A stretch of 64,000 bases of DNA, taken from positions 37,811 through 101,810 of the forward strand of contig CAJQUW010009284.1 of NCBI GenBank assembly GCA_907163375.1. The letters are read 5' to 3'. Positions 12,259-25,902 of this stretch are shown piece by piece. Source of the DNA: Prostheceraeus crozeri (lineage: Eukaryota; Platyhelminthes; Polycladida; Euryleptidae). The position numbers and the translations under genes were made by a program. Every line of letters begins with the position of its first letter. The stretch's first letter is position 1. The notes beneath the pieces were generated by a model that was not told the DNA's origin, made no database searches, and saw only the letters and a list, made by a program, of their open reading frames with translations.

Positions 12259-15200
12259 AACATCATACTTTAAATTTAGGCAGATGTAACACTGCCTTAA
12301 CGACTGGATATTGCAGAAATCTTATCTGATAAAGATCAATCAGTTTGCTTTGTCCTTGTTCTTCTGACAAAACTTTCAGATTGTGAAAATCTTGTGAAGA
12401 CATGAGAAATACTCTGCTACTTTCAAACAGTGTAATTTCGATTCGATTATTTACATTCTTGTAATAAAACAGACAGAGCTGCACATTAACGGTCAATCAT
12501 CAACCGGCTCTGTATCGCATATTGAATGTATCTGTTGTATCTTGTTTTAAAGTCAACTTTGAATGCATCTCTGAAGGTCATCTGTGGCAACACTAACTAG
12601 CAAATCTTGTCAATTAGCCTCAAGGAACTTCAAGGTTACTGATCATGCTTTGATGCGTACAGCACAAACGAAGCCATCACCACAATTCGTATTTCCTTAC
12701 CTCTTGTTGAAGTTCCAAATTCTCATCGAATGCCTGAAAGCGGAGCATAGTAACTGCACGGTAACCAACTCATAACAGCAGCACAGCAACACTGAGATTA
12801 TCATGGAACGAGTCGGTTATCGAACTCCCACAACTAAGTTAGGCAAATTAACATGATCCAACCCCACCCAACCTTCCAAGAACATTTTCAACATGCGCAC
12901 ATGAAATTTCCCACAATTTCTATGTAACTCCAAGGACTACAGTGAATTCTACTAAATTTCAATATGTTTTCATGCAACATGTCGATCCTAGTCGAGTTCC
13001 TTCAGATCGAACGATGACGAAAACGCGACTGTCACTGAAGGATGTACACCTTATGGCTATGATAGTATGAACGCGATGGTAGTGGAGATCCGCAGAATTA
13101 AGAGACACGAAGTCACAGAAAACGTGCTCAGTATATAAGTTACCATTCGTATGATTCCAAACAGCATTTCCGAAGCACACAAAATAAATTATTGTAAATT
13201 GCGACATCTGAAGTTGATGGCGATGGCAATAATGCATATCTCATAACTTATTGGAAGGCTCATGGTCACTTTCTCGACAACCAACAGTGATAATCGATGT
13301 CCATGAATAAACGATGGATGAAAATGGCTGCTTTCGAGAAACAAATACATTGAATTTATCGCATAACGACATATACACGAGCTCAGTGTGAGCGAAAAAT
13401 GTAGATGAACGATAGCTCGTGATGATCACAATTTATCTCATGCAGAGGCAAAAACTCCTATGTATTACAGAACAGCATCGTAAAAATGCAACAAGATTCA
13501 AAAAGAACAACACTCAATCTATCCGCCACAATGTCATGTCACTTTTCAAGAGTAGAGGAAGACCAAAATAAAAAACAATTTGTTTTTAAGAGTTGAACAC
13601 TTATCTATTCTATTTTAGGAAGGTACAAAAAGCTGTTGAGTGTGAGGGGAAGTCATTATGATACTGTACAGCGGAGGTTCCCAAGCTTTTTTGTAGAGGT
13701 TCGGATAAGAATATTTGATGAACACTGGTGTCTGTCTAATTTTACGTCTAATAAGCATGCAAATTGCAAGAAACAATGTAATAGGGAATATAACTAAGAT
13801 AATACACCAAATCGTGCAATTTACTCTCTTTGAAGATCTCTTTAAGCATCTTTTCATTTAATATAAAATATTTTTATCTTATGCAAGCTTCAGGTGCACT
13901 TATTTATATTAACCGTTGACTCACTCCGCACTTGCGTTTGATTTCATAATATTTAATTCGATATGCATGTACACTCTCTTGTACTGATCTTTCTACCTTC
14001 TCGCTTGATTGCGATAATATTTCAAAGGTAATTTTATGCGAAAACAACTTTATTGTAGAGAAAGCTAAGAAATTACTCGTACTAAGCAATTTTGGTGCTC
14101 TATCAGGCAAAATTGAGTTACAGCTTCCAATAAGCTACCAGGAAATCATTTGTATCGTGTGTTCATCACGAGATTATTGCGCTCCGGAGTTTGCGAACCC
14201 TTGCCGTAAAGTGTACATCCACCCAGGAATGCGCTGAATGCTGAAGGCCGTGTCCGTTTTTAACTTCAAACTTCTTAACTTTGTTTTTTGGACTATTGAA
14301 ATTTTGTCGATAGATCTTTTGCTATGCTTTGAAATTCATGTGAAAAAATAGTGACCTCTCTCACCGTTAGGTGGATTACGTGCATCGACTATTGATGCCT
14401 TCACTTTGAGGTCTATTGAGTAACTCCTTGAGGGTCTGTCATCAGCTTTGGGTGACAAATTGCCCCATCGATATAACGTGGCGACAAATCGGAAATAAGT
14501 TTTATCAAGTTTCTGCTGTTTTGTGAACAGGATGCTCCAACCGGCTCACAACAAATTCAAGAGACGACTACACATCTTCTTGCTGAACGGAACATGTTGA
14601 ATATCAGCAAAAGGTGAATAGAAACAGTCGAAGCATGCCCTGAAATCGTGAGCGGATTGCACACTTATACGTATTCGAATCATGGACAAAATCATGACGT
14701 TCACTTCACGATAGTAAACTGTTGTCGAACAAATAAGCAATAATCATTAATGATATCTATAGTTGAAAAATCAAAATATTTACGTCTATTCGACAACATT
14801 TTGCCTTCTCGTCGCTGGTGGTCTATCGTTATCTTGTTTAGAAAACAATCGGTTTCAGGCTTCAAATTCCAAACTTCGAAGGAAGATATTTGGCCGATCT
14901 TTACATTGCATCACGTGCAGTTGACCATCTTAAGTAGCGTGAGTGAAAGTACAGCAGATTCATAGCATGTTGAGCGATAAATCTACAAAGCGGCCCATTC
15001 TTCCAGGGATACCGGAATAAATATGCATTGAAAACTCAATATAGGGTTAACTGAAATGTCTTCAACCGTGATAGAAAATCGTAGATATGAGGAGCCTTCC
15101 ACGTGAACCGACAGAGAACAACATCGACGCAATGAATACTCCATACGTAGAAAATTGTATAACGAGACTGAAATATAAATTAGTAAGCCAACATCAATAA

Positions 15201-16873
15201 AACACAGAGAAATCCATTGAAAATGAAGGAATATTGACAGCGTGAGTGATGATGTACAGCAGGCGCATACCAAGGTTTCAAAGTGGATATTTAGCTGGAT
15301 TCACATAAATCACTCGATCATTCTGCATCAATGCTAGTTGATGCCCTAGAAATACACCCAACTCTCTTATCCAGGCTTCTTGGGAGCAAGGTGTGCTCAT
15401 TATTTAGGTAAATAATGTGAAAAACAGAGGCCGCGTTTGTTCACTACTTGACGAGAAATCTTATGTGGTAATTCTATTGTCGACTTATACATCTACAGTA
15501 CACCTGTCAACAGATTTCCTGTGAAATAATATTCTTGTGAATAAATATATTGTGAAATAATTTGGAATTCTATGATCTTTGCAGGAAATTCTATGCTGCA
15601 AGTATCTGAAAAAAGACGGTTTGGTAATGCAATTGTACACTTACGCTCAAATTGTCATGCATACCGATACTATTGCATCACAAATTTAGAAAAATGAGTA
15701 CACAATCCTGCATAGCAACACTGACTCCCAATCTCTGTGCCATTGTTCTTCATTATATCTATTTGTCCACACACGAATCAAAGAAAACATAACATACTAT
15801 GTGCATGTAGCTAGCTAAAACATATTTCAAACTGTCATTTAAGCCTAATAGCTACCAACTTTATGTGTGAGAATGAGTACAAGTATGTTGACCATCAATA
15901 ATGCTCATTCTTGATTATCTTGTTCATCTTTTTTAACATAGGCTTATCCAAGGATGAACAAAGACCTATCTCCTCGCTCTTGATCGACACAGTGTGATTA
16001 AAACAATCTGCCTCGGAACTATCTGGGGCTACTTGAAATTCGTGATTTTCCAGTGCCTTATGAACCAAATCTGTAATCAGTGACTTAGCTTCCGCGGTTT
16101 AAACGTAGGTCTCCAGAAGAATATACAACATAATCAAATCTTCAATTCATCTATTTAATTAAATGGATACAAAACACGTGTGGAATTCTCAATATTAAAG
16201 TGAAGTCCCTTAAAGCATTTATTATCGTCACAAAAATGCATAGATCCTTCTTCAAATCGTTTTCCTACGCAGCTAGATTGTGGATGTACTATATGTTATC
16301 AATTGCCTAATGTGGAAAGCGCGTCCTTATGGATCCTTTAGTTCGTGTTCGTGCATGACATGATAAACACATGATAATTGAAGATTCTTGCAATATTTCC
16401 TGAAGAATCAAAGAATGCAAATCAATCATGTGCTGTACAATCTATCAACTCTCAAGAAAATGAATATAATATAGCAAGTAGGTTTATATCATTATCAGTA
16501 AATTTAACGTGTATTAACACTGGTCTAAAACGTGTAGATAAGTTATCTTCTCTTTGCGTCTTATAAAACATCAAAAAGCTAAATATTTAAAGATAATGGA
16601 ACTGTCGAATACTATCTATTTTTCAAGGAACCGTAATCCAACCTGCACCCAGAGAGCAAGATTTTGAGATAGTAATTGAGCTAGCCCTCCCTAGGCATGC
16701 GCCTGCCGGTATACTGAAAAGCAAGACACTTAACGGATATGGAACTTTATCACATCTTACACTTGAATATTATAGCAACTTTATTTCTTAGGTCGAACCT
16801 ACATCCCTGAGAAACATTTCAATTCTTTGATGTTATCACTTCATAACACTTGTCCTCATTAAATTTACAATAG

Positions 16874-16972
16874 GCGAGCTTTCGGGACATTCACCCGCTT
16901 CAAGAAGGCACTAGGAAATTCTTACAACTGCTTGCACTTGCTTCAAAACGGGTGAGTGACCCGAAAGCTTGC
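16874..16972. repeat. Foldback repeat (short palindromic MITE)
   Basis: Two 24-bp arms, 16874-16897 and 16949-16972, are inverted copies with few mismatches. The left arm reads GCGAGCTTTCGGGACATTCA plus CCCG. The right arm, complemented, begins GCAAGCTTTCGGGTCACTCA. The spacer is about 51 bp. The size and shape fit a small non-autonomous DNA transposon or foldback element in the scribble intron. Confidence 0.65.
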
Positions 16973-19092
16973 AAATTACAAATCATAAGACAATAAGTGC
17001 CTCGAAGTAATAGCGTCAAAGAACTTTACTTTAAAATAACTTTTAACAATTTTTAGATACTCCGTTGTCCGTTTACAGTTCCGTTTAGTGAACTAGAACA
17101 GCTAATAGAAAAACAGCACACCGAAAATGATAACGAAGCAAGACAACACCTGCAGGAAACTCACAACACATTTCCAACAACAACTCGTACAACAGTAGAA
17201 AGGAAACATGATGAAGCACGCTTCAAACACCGATGTTAGTACCTTCATTCGTTGCTTCCTCTGTTCGAGAAATGAGAATGACATTCACTATCAATTTTAT
17301 TATTTATTCAACAATGATATCAATATCAAGCATTAGAATTCTTTCTTTCTTTTATCTTCATTATCGTTAGTAGTTCTATCATCAACAAGCTTCATCCTAT
17401 TATGCATCGCATAATCACAATCATTTATGATAGATCAATAGGGGTAGTAGCCGTTTAAACAAATGTTATCATTCCTTTAGCAGAGGATGGAAAGAAAATG
17501 AAATCAATACTAGAATAGATAATGCATTGTAAGAAAATGTAACAAGGAAAACGTCGGCCGCGTGTTTTACTTGCAAATAATTCTCTGGTCATGATTAGTA
17601 GATCACTAATTAGAAGGAAAATGAAGATAACTTACAATTCCTGCGTCAAATCTCATGGAATCCAAATAGACTATGCTCATTTAAATCAATGCTCTTGCCA
17701 TTTCGCCGCAATGAATAATTATATTTAAACACACTCTAGAGCATGTTCACTAGTAGTACACATGCAGCAGAAGGTCAGTGTTGTGATTACCATGGTAAAA
17801 TTAGCCGTAATGTTATGCGCTCATACTCAAAATATTTTAAATCGACAACTGAAAACAAGCCTCATCACTAAACTAATTTGATTAATTTACGCTGAATACC
17901 GTTCATCCCCGGACACAGATATAATCAAGTAGAACACCTAAGAAAAAAGCCTACCTGGAATTCCGAATGGATTTCGTGCACAAGAAACAAAGAATGTTCG
18001 GCAGAAAAACTTGATATCGCATCTCTAAAAGCTGCATCAAAGATAGCATTACATGGAATGATTTTGGAGGAAACGTTCATGAGGTGGAATCATTCTCTTT
18101 AAGGGTAAAAGTCAGGTCTAGATAATTAGCTGTATCAAAATGACAAGCCTTCGTCACTGTCCATAAGATAACCAAGGAGTCTAGAAAGTTTGGATTTACA
18201 TTTTTAATCAATCAACATTTAGGCCTATAGTCCACAAAATTGCTCATGGAATAGTAGCTTTGACTACAAAGGTCATTTTTCCAAAATAAAATTTTAAGAT
18301 TTAATTTGCTATAGAATAGCAACTGGCATTGTGCGACATATGTTACATATCGTTAAAAGCAGGTTAGTGATTGTTGAGTGATTGTTAGTGATCAATAGCC
18401 GGATTGACCAAAGCGGAGGTGATGTTAACAGACGAATCTATGACAAGTACCAGCACGCATTTGATACTGTCGATCTGTATCTGAACGTATCATGTAGTAA
18501 GTTACAACCCTATGCATACGATCTCATTGATATCTACAAATTTGGAAATGCCATTTCTCTTTGACAAATCTGCCCTTCCGAAGAAGACTGCCATAGATTC
18601 CCAAATTCATCAGTGACTGATATCTTCATTTCTTTGCAGAATAATAACAATCCTCGTGTTTCCATATACTAAATTGGCAACGAGAATTTAAAATACATGC
18701 ACTATAAACGAATAGCATCAAAACACATTTTATTCTATGCTCCTAAATATTGATGAAATGGCGGTGCTTCTTGGAAAGGCAGGATAAGTCTTCGATGTCA
18801 AACTGGCAATAAATTGACGTTAAATACACCAATGATCCATTGCATGCAAGCATGACAGCAGCGAATGTCATGATAAAATTCGGATATCATTCAAATTACG
18901 TATCATGTAGAACACTGCAGTTCAGAGCTTGACATGATCCGTAAATAAGCTGACTTGTGAGAATTCATGGAATTAGCTATTTTGAGATACTGTTAATCCT
19001 CTACCATATTAATCTACCAGAGTGATTGTAGTACTACACTTAAGGTCCAACTAAGATCTGTAAATAGGAAAGCTTCACATGAAAGTCAATCG

Positions 19093-19161
19093 CAGGGCTG
19101 CCAACCCCTGTCGGCTAAAAATCGGGACGTCCCGATATAATCAGGACAGTTGGCAACCCTG
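19093..19161. mobile_element. 69-bp micro-MITE beside a scribble exon
   Basis: The ends CAGGGCTGCCAAC and GTTGGCAACCCTG are near-perfect inverted repeats, followed inward by CCTGTC/GGACAG. The centre carries the palindrome GGGACGTCCC. Flanking CAATCG at 19087-19092 and 19162-19167 is a perfect 6-bp direct repeat consistent with a target duplication. It lies 69 bp downstream of a scribble exon's donor site. Confidence 0.65.
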
Positions 19162-19230
19162 CAATCGTTGTGAAACTATCTAATTCATTTATCAATAGCA
19201 TCTCGGCGATCATCGGTTCGACTAACTCAC

Positions 19231-19323
19231 CGCTGTGGCAGCCATAGCCGGTGTAATGACCTCTTCTCTCGCCACAAGCAACTCCAACCGTTGCCCAGCT
19301 GACCTCAGCGCATCGACGGCCAC
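19231..19323 (-). CDS. scrib: scribble exon: end of PDZ1
   Basis: A 93-nt, 31-codon, phase-0 exon. The acceptor is CTTGACAG above 19323 and the donor is GTGAGTTAG below 19231. It encodes VAVDALRSAGQRLELLVARE and a short tail. This is the alphaB helix and betaF strand of PDZ1; human PDZ1 has the corresponding EAVEALRGAG. It is separated from the main PDZ1 exon by a 66-bp intron. The following 14.3-kb intron leads to the PDZ2 exon. Confidence 0.88.
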
Positions 19324-19389
19324 CTGTCAAGACCGATCAAGCGATGATGCAATTCTCCAAACACAGAGGGAAGAATCTGTCACACTTAC

Positions 19390-19632
19390 CTGATGTTCAA
19401 CGTCAATCATATTCTTGCCATTCACTTCTAGCAGCTTGTCCCCGACATGCAGTCCGGCCTGGAATGCAGGCGAACTCTCCGAGACCTTGGAGATGAAGAT
19501 GCCCATGTCAGTGCCACGATATGGAACCGATCCTTGTCCGCCAGCGATGCTGATACCTAGACCAGTCTGAGGACTGCGGACAATGAGGATCTTATGCACT
19601 TCTTCTCGTGTGTCCAACGGCGTCGGCTGACT
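19390..19632 (-). CDS. scrib: scribble exon: PDZ1
   Basis: A 243-nt, 81-codon, phase-0 exon with acceptor ATCTGTTTCAG above 19632 and donor GTAAGTGTG below 19390. It contains most of PDZ1: the carboxylate-binding loop TGLGISIAGG, the Scribble-type GQGSVPYRGTDMGIFISKVS and AGLHVGDKLLEVNGKNM. In Scribble this domain binds C-terminal PDZ ligands such as those of beta-PIX or Gukh (family knowledge). The reading frame runs directly into the 19231-19323 exon. Confidence 0.93.
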
Positions 19633-22547
19633 CTGAAACAGATAATCAAGAATGCGAATGAGAGAACGATCGAGGTCGGGCAACTGGGTTCTTATAAAAT
19701 ATTTCATCTCAGAGATTCAAATTAGAACGTCAGGAACTCCTCTTACAGAATTTTGTCCAATATAAATAAAGTTGGGAAATACGCTGTACAATGCGGGTGA
19801 AGCATTATTTTCATTATTTGGATGCGATAGATGATTGTCAAAAATGTTGCCATGTCACCCCATTCTCCCCTATTTCATTGTAATGTAACAGCGACACACA
19901 TTCAATAAACAAATCATATCTTGTAACAAAATACAGTAATCAAACAACTTTCTTGCTAAAATTTAGGAGAGATTCCATGAAAATGCTTTCTGTTTTATCA
20001 AACAAATTATGTTTGCTAAGCACACATCGGTCTATTAAATGTACAAAATGCGACAGGAGAAGATGCGTCAAAACAATTATGTTCATCAGAGACACCCTGC
20101 TTAAATATATTGTTTCATGTTATACGAAACAAAACATGTTTGACAAGGAAAAAATACGTGAAATTTCATGACAAAATACATAAGGCTGCTTAACGTGATT
20201 TGACATCAATTCTTTCTTCAGAACAACACAACATCATTCATATACCGGTATTCGCTTTTGATGATTTGATCTCGCGAGCATGATCTTCTAGCTCTTCCAT
20301 TTTGTCGAGTTGTGTGGCACTTTCAGACTCAATAGAATGCAAATCATTCTCACGCTGAAGTTTCCTTTTCCTTGTTTCGTTCTTGCATTCATCCTCTTTT
20401 CGTTGAAATGTGATTGAGATTTCCCGACGGCGTGATGCCGATCGAACGGAATGTATAAGCTATGGAGATATTGGAATGTTCAATCCACTTCCAGCCGACA
20501 CAAAGACGTTGTGATGTGACCAATTCTTTGAGCAACAACAGACTTTTCCAACAGGTTCGCCTCTAAAACATCCCTGTTGATGCTGAAACCACTTTCTACG
20601 GCTCCTTGACCATAAAACATGAGCATCAACTAGCGCAAGATCTTCCACAAATGATGGAAATCCTTCTTTTTCATCAAAAACACAAGAAGATCATCGAAGC
20701 GATAAGAATCAACATCAAAGGCTTTGAGTTTGCTCACAACAACTTTTCATGTTATGAAATTCAAAATTTTCACTCAAATGATTCACAATGGAACAATCAA
20801 TGCCATTTTCTATGGTCACAGATAGTAGAGAAGTAGCAAAAAATTCATAGGCCTGCAAGAAAGTATGCAGCAATCATTTTCCAGGAATAACAGGAGCACT
20901 TGATCTTCCAGTATTTCTAGTATTTCCATGAGCTATAGGAACCCTGAGTCAATGGGCCTGGTGACAATGCTACGCACATTCAGTGAAGGATTAAGGAATT
21001 ATGTTTACCAATTTTTGAGAACTAGACAATCAATCCTGATATCTGCGTGCTAGATCAATAAAGCAAAATGTAGTATGCATTCCTCAAGCGCAAATATAAA
21101 AATCCTCATGTAGGCCTAGCCGTGGCACCATGGGTGATGTCATTTTGTTCAATAGCACCAACTTTACCTACGTCGCACTTACATCTCTGGCAAGATTAAA
21201 TAAAGAATTGAATCAGATTGCGAGATAAAGAAATCTGAAACATCAATTAGAGCAAGACGAGCAAATTCACCTTTATATTTCATTGAAACAGTTTCGTTGG
21301 ATTGCACCCGAAATCAGACAGCATTGAACTTAGGATTCTGTTTATCATTTTACTTTCCTACGCAATTGATGATTTCGAGACCTTTCGCTGTCAACAGCCT
21401 CTGTTTCCAAAATTTCTCTGTAAGCAGTTCAATGGACATACTTTGCATGGACAGAGAACATTGTCTTGATATAAAACTTGAAGTAACAGACAGTTCGCGA
21501 GCAAAATGCTGAGGAACATTGAAGATTTGCAAAGAATTTTATGCTTTCGTCCATGAAACATGATAATCATAACTTTATTGCATATCAAATATATTCGGAC
21601 ATGGTATTACATCACATTAGGAAATAAGTACACGTACGATCGAAAAGAAAGTAATGACTAAAAAAAGGACATCGTATTTGACAGATGAGCAGCCGTAACG
21701 GCTCGAACGGCCGTAACGTAAACACATCACTTTGCAGCTACTGTTCCCAAGTCGACTGGAGCAGCATACCGGCTGGATTGAACGTTGAAGATAATGTTCA
21801 AGGGATAACATATTAGACCTATTGACTTTCTCTTTCTGACTGTAAAATCAAGGGCTTCGTTCGCATTCGAAGATGTTGTCGACTGACCCATTCTAGAGCA
21901 CCTATTGCATGAAAAGTAAATAAGATGAAAGTTTCTTGGAAGTCTCATTGGCTGTGTGACATTGATACTAGGCCGTTCTGCCAGGGATAGACAAAAATTG
22001 ATTGCAATTCAATTGCTCTTTTCTATCAATTAATTAAAATTGATGCTTAGGAACAATCAGTTAACTGCAATTGAAATTCTGTGCAACCAATTTATAGACA
22101 TCAATCAAATTTTGATTATTTCTGCTGATTTCTTAGTACGTTAACGATGACGTATATGTGCTATGTTGCTGAAAGCCAGGGAATGCAGGAGTCCTCGAAA
22201 ATAGTGGACTTTTGAGTTATTGAAAGATGTCCAGATACTATAACCTTCTGTGCGAGTTTCTTTATGAATGAGTTCTGCGTGTCGGATAAGTCCTTCAGTC
22301 GATGTTAGAGGGGCATAAAAATTATCCACTAAGTATCTGAATGAAGTAGATCTCATTTTAAGATTACTCTGAACGATCACATTCACTTCCTTTTGAGCAA
22401 ACAATCAGTTGTCATATAAATTTGAGTGAATCAGTTAATTGACATAAAATCGATGCAATTGATTAATTGATAATTGAAGTATTATGCTATCAATTAATTG
22501 AAATTCAATTCTGCACCAATCTGAAATGATTCTTTCGTTTTCCGTAC
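19633..22547. other. scribble intron
   Basis: No supported exon. On the minus strand, about 20236-20460 has an open charged stretch (KEDECKNETRKRKLQRENDL and more) without convincing splice sites, possibly part of an old transposon. Otherwise AT-rich. Confidence 0.4.
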
Positions 22548-22895
22548 CTGAGAGTAGGAGGCCATCGCAGCCTGCGGTCGGATGATGTCAGACACAGGTG
22601 CGGATCCAGCTTTCATCGGTAGGGGTCCTGAGCCATGCTCTTGACTCCCTGAAGACTGTAGAAGCACGCCCGCGGAACCTCCGGATGTGTTGCTTCCTCC
22701 GGACGGTGTCCTGTACTTCTCCAGGATTTTCATCACTACCTGTTCGTTCTCCGCTCCGTCTTTTATCCGCGCCCGTTTCGTGTAGTGAGGTGTGTCTCGT
22801 CGGAAGAGCTTGCCGTTGGCAGCCAGCGCCTTCTCCTCGTTGTCTTCCACATCCTCAGAGAAACCGACATGACGTGAAATGTTATCAATCTCTTC
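22548..22895 (-). CDS. scrib: scribble exon: linker upstream of PDZ1
   Basis: A 348-nt, 116-codon, phase-0 exon. The acceptor is ATTACTTACAG above 22895 and the donor is GTACGGAAA below 22548. It encodes the linker between the LRR/LAP region and PDZ1. It includes GFSEDVED and the Scribble-type block RRDTPHYTKRARIKDG, then a Ser/Gly-rich low-complexity stretch. An alternative acceptor (AACATTCAG, near 22935) exists but does not keep this frame as simply. The phase fits the PDZ1 exon downstream and the acidic exon upstream. Confidence 0.8.
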
Positions 22896-25800
22896 CTGTA
22901 AGTAATGAGTGACGACCATGTGTTCCCAGTGATCTGAATGTTGCAATATTTAATCCATTTATGACTATCAAAGTTCATTCGTCTCTTTTAAGTCTATATA
23001 TTCGACCATGTTGCACATTTAGCAAGATTGAATTTGTAGTACTATCCTAGGTTCGGCAATTGTATAATTATGTTATTATACGAGCATTTCGAGGACCATA
23101 TTTAAGTATACAAATCATATAACAAAATGAAACATGTTTGCATTCTTAAGGGATCAAACAAACCAATGTAATTCTAAATCTTTAAAAAAACATAAAACCT
23201 CATACCATCAGTTACCTTAAATTGATCGCAATCCTAATAATATCCACGAACTTAGCTATTATGATCGAAAGTTATAATGCTGACGCCTCAACTTTACACA
23301 ATATCAAAGATGTTAAATTCAAATTCCTTATAGATAAGCTTGACATCAATGCGCAACGATATGCATTCGCGCAATTGTCGCCAAATTCGTGAAAGAGCAC
23401 TCAATACTCGTAAGCCACTGCAAGTGCATGATCGTGACATTCAGATGCACACTGAGCATATTGAAAAAATGGGGGTGGGGATGCTATTATTAGTTATGCT
23501 ATTCTTGCATAACCCATTCAGATTGTTTCATTATACTCCGATCTGAAAAAAAACAATTACATAATTGCACATCACAGAAGTGCATTTTTATTATTATGTT
23601 CTTGAAACTTAGAATTTTAAATTTAATGTGATGATACAGAATCACTATTTTCATTCTATTTGACATTATTTCATCAAGATTTAACTTATCACAGCATAGT
23701 ACCGATATGAAAGTCTCTATTTGCCGATTCAGAAGAAATCACTAAAAAAGTTAGCATTTTCATTACAATATGAACTGCCGAATCCAGGTTTTTTATCACC
23801 AAAATCATAAATAAATTTTAACTGACGCATTGATTACAGTACATGCTTTTGTTGACTGAAAACAACATTTTCTTTCCGTTAACATATCAAATGCTCGATC
23901 ATACTAAGTGGTCATTAACACTTCAAAACGATCAAGGCCTCTAGTTATCTTCGAAGCATGCTCATAATTACAAGGAAAACTGCTAAACACTTTTGTTGTC
24001 AAAGGAAATTAAAACATAAAAAGATCAAGACATTTTGCCATTCAATTTCTATTTTGAGTGATATATCAGACGCACACAGTCTGGATAATCGCAAACGCTA
24101 ACTCAGTTGTTTCCCACACGGATCTAAATTATGTCATTGTCAATATTGAATAATAAATTCAAAAATTGAGGACAGCAACACTTCAGCAGGTACGAATATG
24201 GAAATGAATTACTGTCCACTTCGAACGTTATGTTGATGACTTGCCGTCATAGTTCAGTTCCTTGATGGCCTCCATCATGTCAGAAGTTGTCTCGTCGACC
24301 AGAAAATGCTGCATATCTAAAATACCTACAAAATCGGAAAACTTAGATCCCTCCGACTTGAAAAAGTTTAAAAAATCTGATGGGAGAGAAGCATGCTCAT
24401 GAGCTGCGACCATGATCTTTGATTTTGATTTGATCTGACAACGAACTTTGTTACGGAAGACATAATGCTAGAAAGCTTCAAGATCTTTTTGCAATAATAA
24501 AACAAAATAAATAAAAGTTCACAAATTACTAAAAGAAAGTCAACAGTGGCAGATGATAATCTACAAGCACTCATGCATATGAGTTCTTAGCACATTTCTC
24601 GAAGGTAGGGAGAGATCCCATTGACGTGAAATTCGACGACAGCTTGTTCCATACTTGAGGTCAACGGGACACAAAATGCGACTTTGAAACGGATGATAGG
24701 TGGCACCTTGGTTTCATAGCATCCTGTCATGATCCTGACAGGATGCTACACCTAGCGATGCCGCTTTAGCAGAAGCAGCTCTGCTAAACGCGAGTGTCAG
24801 GCCTAAAAATCATGTCGATGACACTTTAAACAAAAAGTAACGCATGAATCTTTACGATTATTTCAGTGTTCGCGTACACCAAGACTTGATGCTCTAGCAG
24901 GGTTCCCACGCAATTTGAAAATCGATTTTTCTGGTTTTACAATTAATGCGATTTTGACAGCTGCATCCAGCACGACTATTTTTGACTCTCTATATAGTTA
25001 TCAATACATAAAAGGAAGCATGATAAAACAGAATCGTTTGCAAAATATCAAGCATGCGTGTCCCATCATTCTATAATGATTGAGGTAATTCTGTTAATAA
25101 TAATAATATATATAATATAATAAAAATAATTAATCTTGAAATTATAGGAGAAAATCGCTCAAGAGTCAGCATAGAAAATAAAGGAAACAATATTCTTCAG
25201 TGAAGAAGCAAACAAACAAACAGACATAATGATTCTGCACGTGTGGAATATACAGCATTATGTCGAAAGTTTATTTTTCATCAGTTGCTTTGAATGTGGA
25301 AGCAGATATATATTGGCAATTTTCAACTTAAATGGTCACGAGTATCTTCATCTCTCCAATTGTTTTCATGCTCCAAGTCGCGGTCGCCGCTTGGCACCAA
25401 CCTCCAGCACGTGAAGCATGAAACTTCATTTTCTGTTTCCTCGACATGTTCCGAATTCTCCGCATTTTCCAGATTTTTCCTGTTGCGCGGGATTCCCGTA
25501 CACAGAAATTAATTTATTCGACCTCGATAAATATACCGTAAAGCTTCGAGGTTGACAAGGTCGAAATTGAAACTGTGATAGGCATGACCAGTTGCCAGTC
25601 TACCTTGTACATGAAACAGTGGAAACAAAGGACAGAGCTGCCAATGATAGTAATCAATTCTGCAATGTAAATGCATCAAAATGATCGAGATATTCTACAA
25701 GTTGGTTCACCAAGAATTTATTAAAAAACTTTTTTTGAAGCAGTTTTATTATTTCTCAAACTTCATGACTCTCAAGACCACGTGAAAGCATTGTGGTCAA

Positions 25801-25902
25801 GACTCTCACATTATTTGGTGAGTGAACTTTCTAATTTCTCACTGAATAACTGGTATCGCTCTTCGATGAGCATTCTGATAAATGAGACGACAAACTACTC
25901 AC
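22896..25902. other. scribble intron
   Basis: An AT-rich intron of 3.0 kb. It contains a perfect 12-bp stem hairpin (24717-24748) and an AT-simple tract around 25099-25132. No exon was recognised. Confidence 0.5.
24717..24748. repeat. Perfect 12-bp hairpin
   Basis: TAGCATCCTGTC and GACAGGATGCTA flank an 8-nt loop. The sequence just around it (about 24600-24830) is less AT-rich than the rest of the intron and may be a small transposon remnant. Confidence 0.6.

Larger units (their letters stand above)
6945..19092. other. Long scribble intron, mostly unassigned
   Basis: This 12-kb stretch lies between the PDZ1 and PDZ2 exons. I recognised only a foldback repeat (16874-16972) and a GC-richer coding-like patch (about 12030-12258). 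The rest is AT-rich. Human Scribble has a PDZ1-PDZ2 linker of about 47 residues, so a small linker exon could be hidden here, but I could not support one. Confidence 0.5.

Noticed and set aside
20236-20648. Additional scribble or host exon in the 19.6-22.5 kb intron
   Set aside because: Charged open frame, but no acceptor/donor pair in phase with neighbouring exons.
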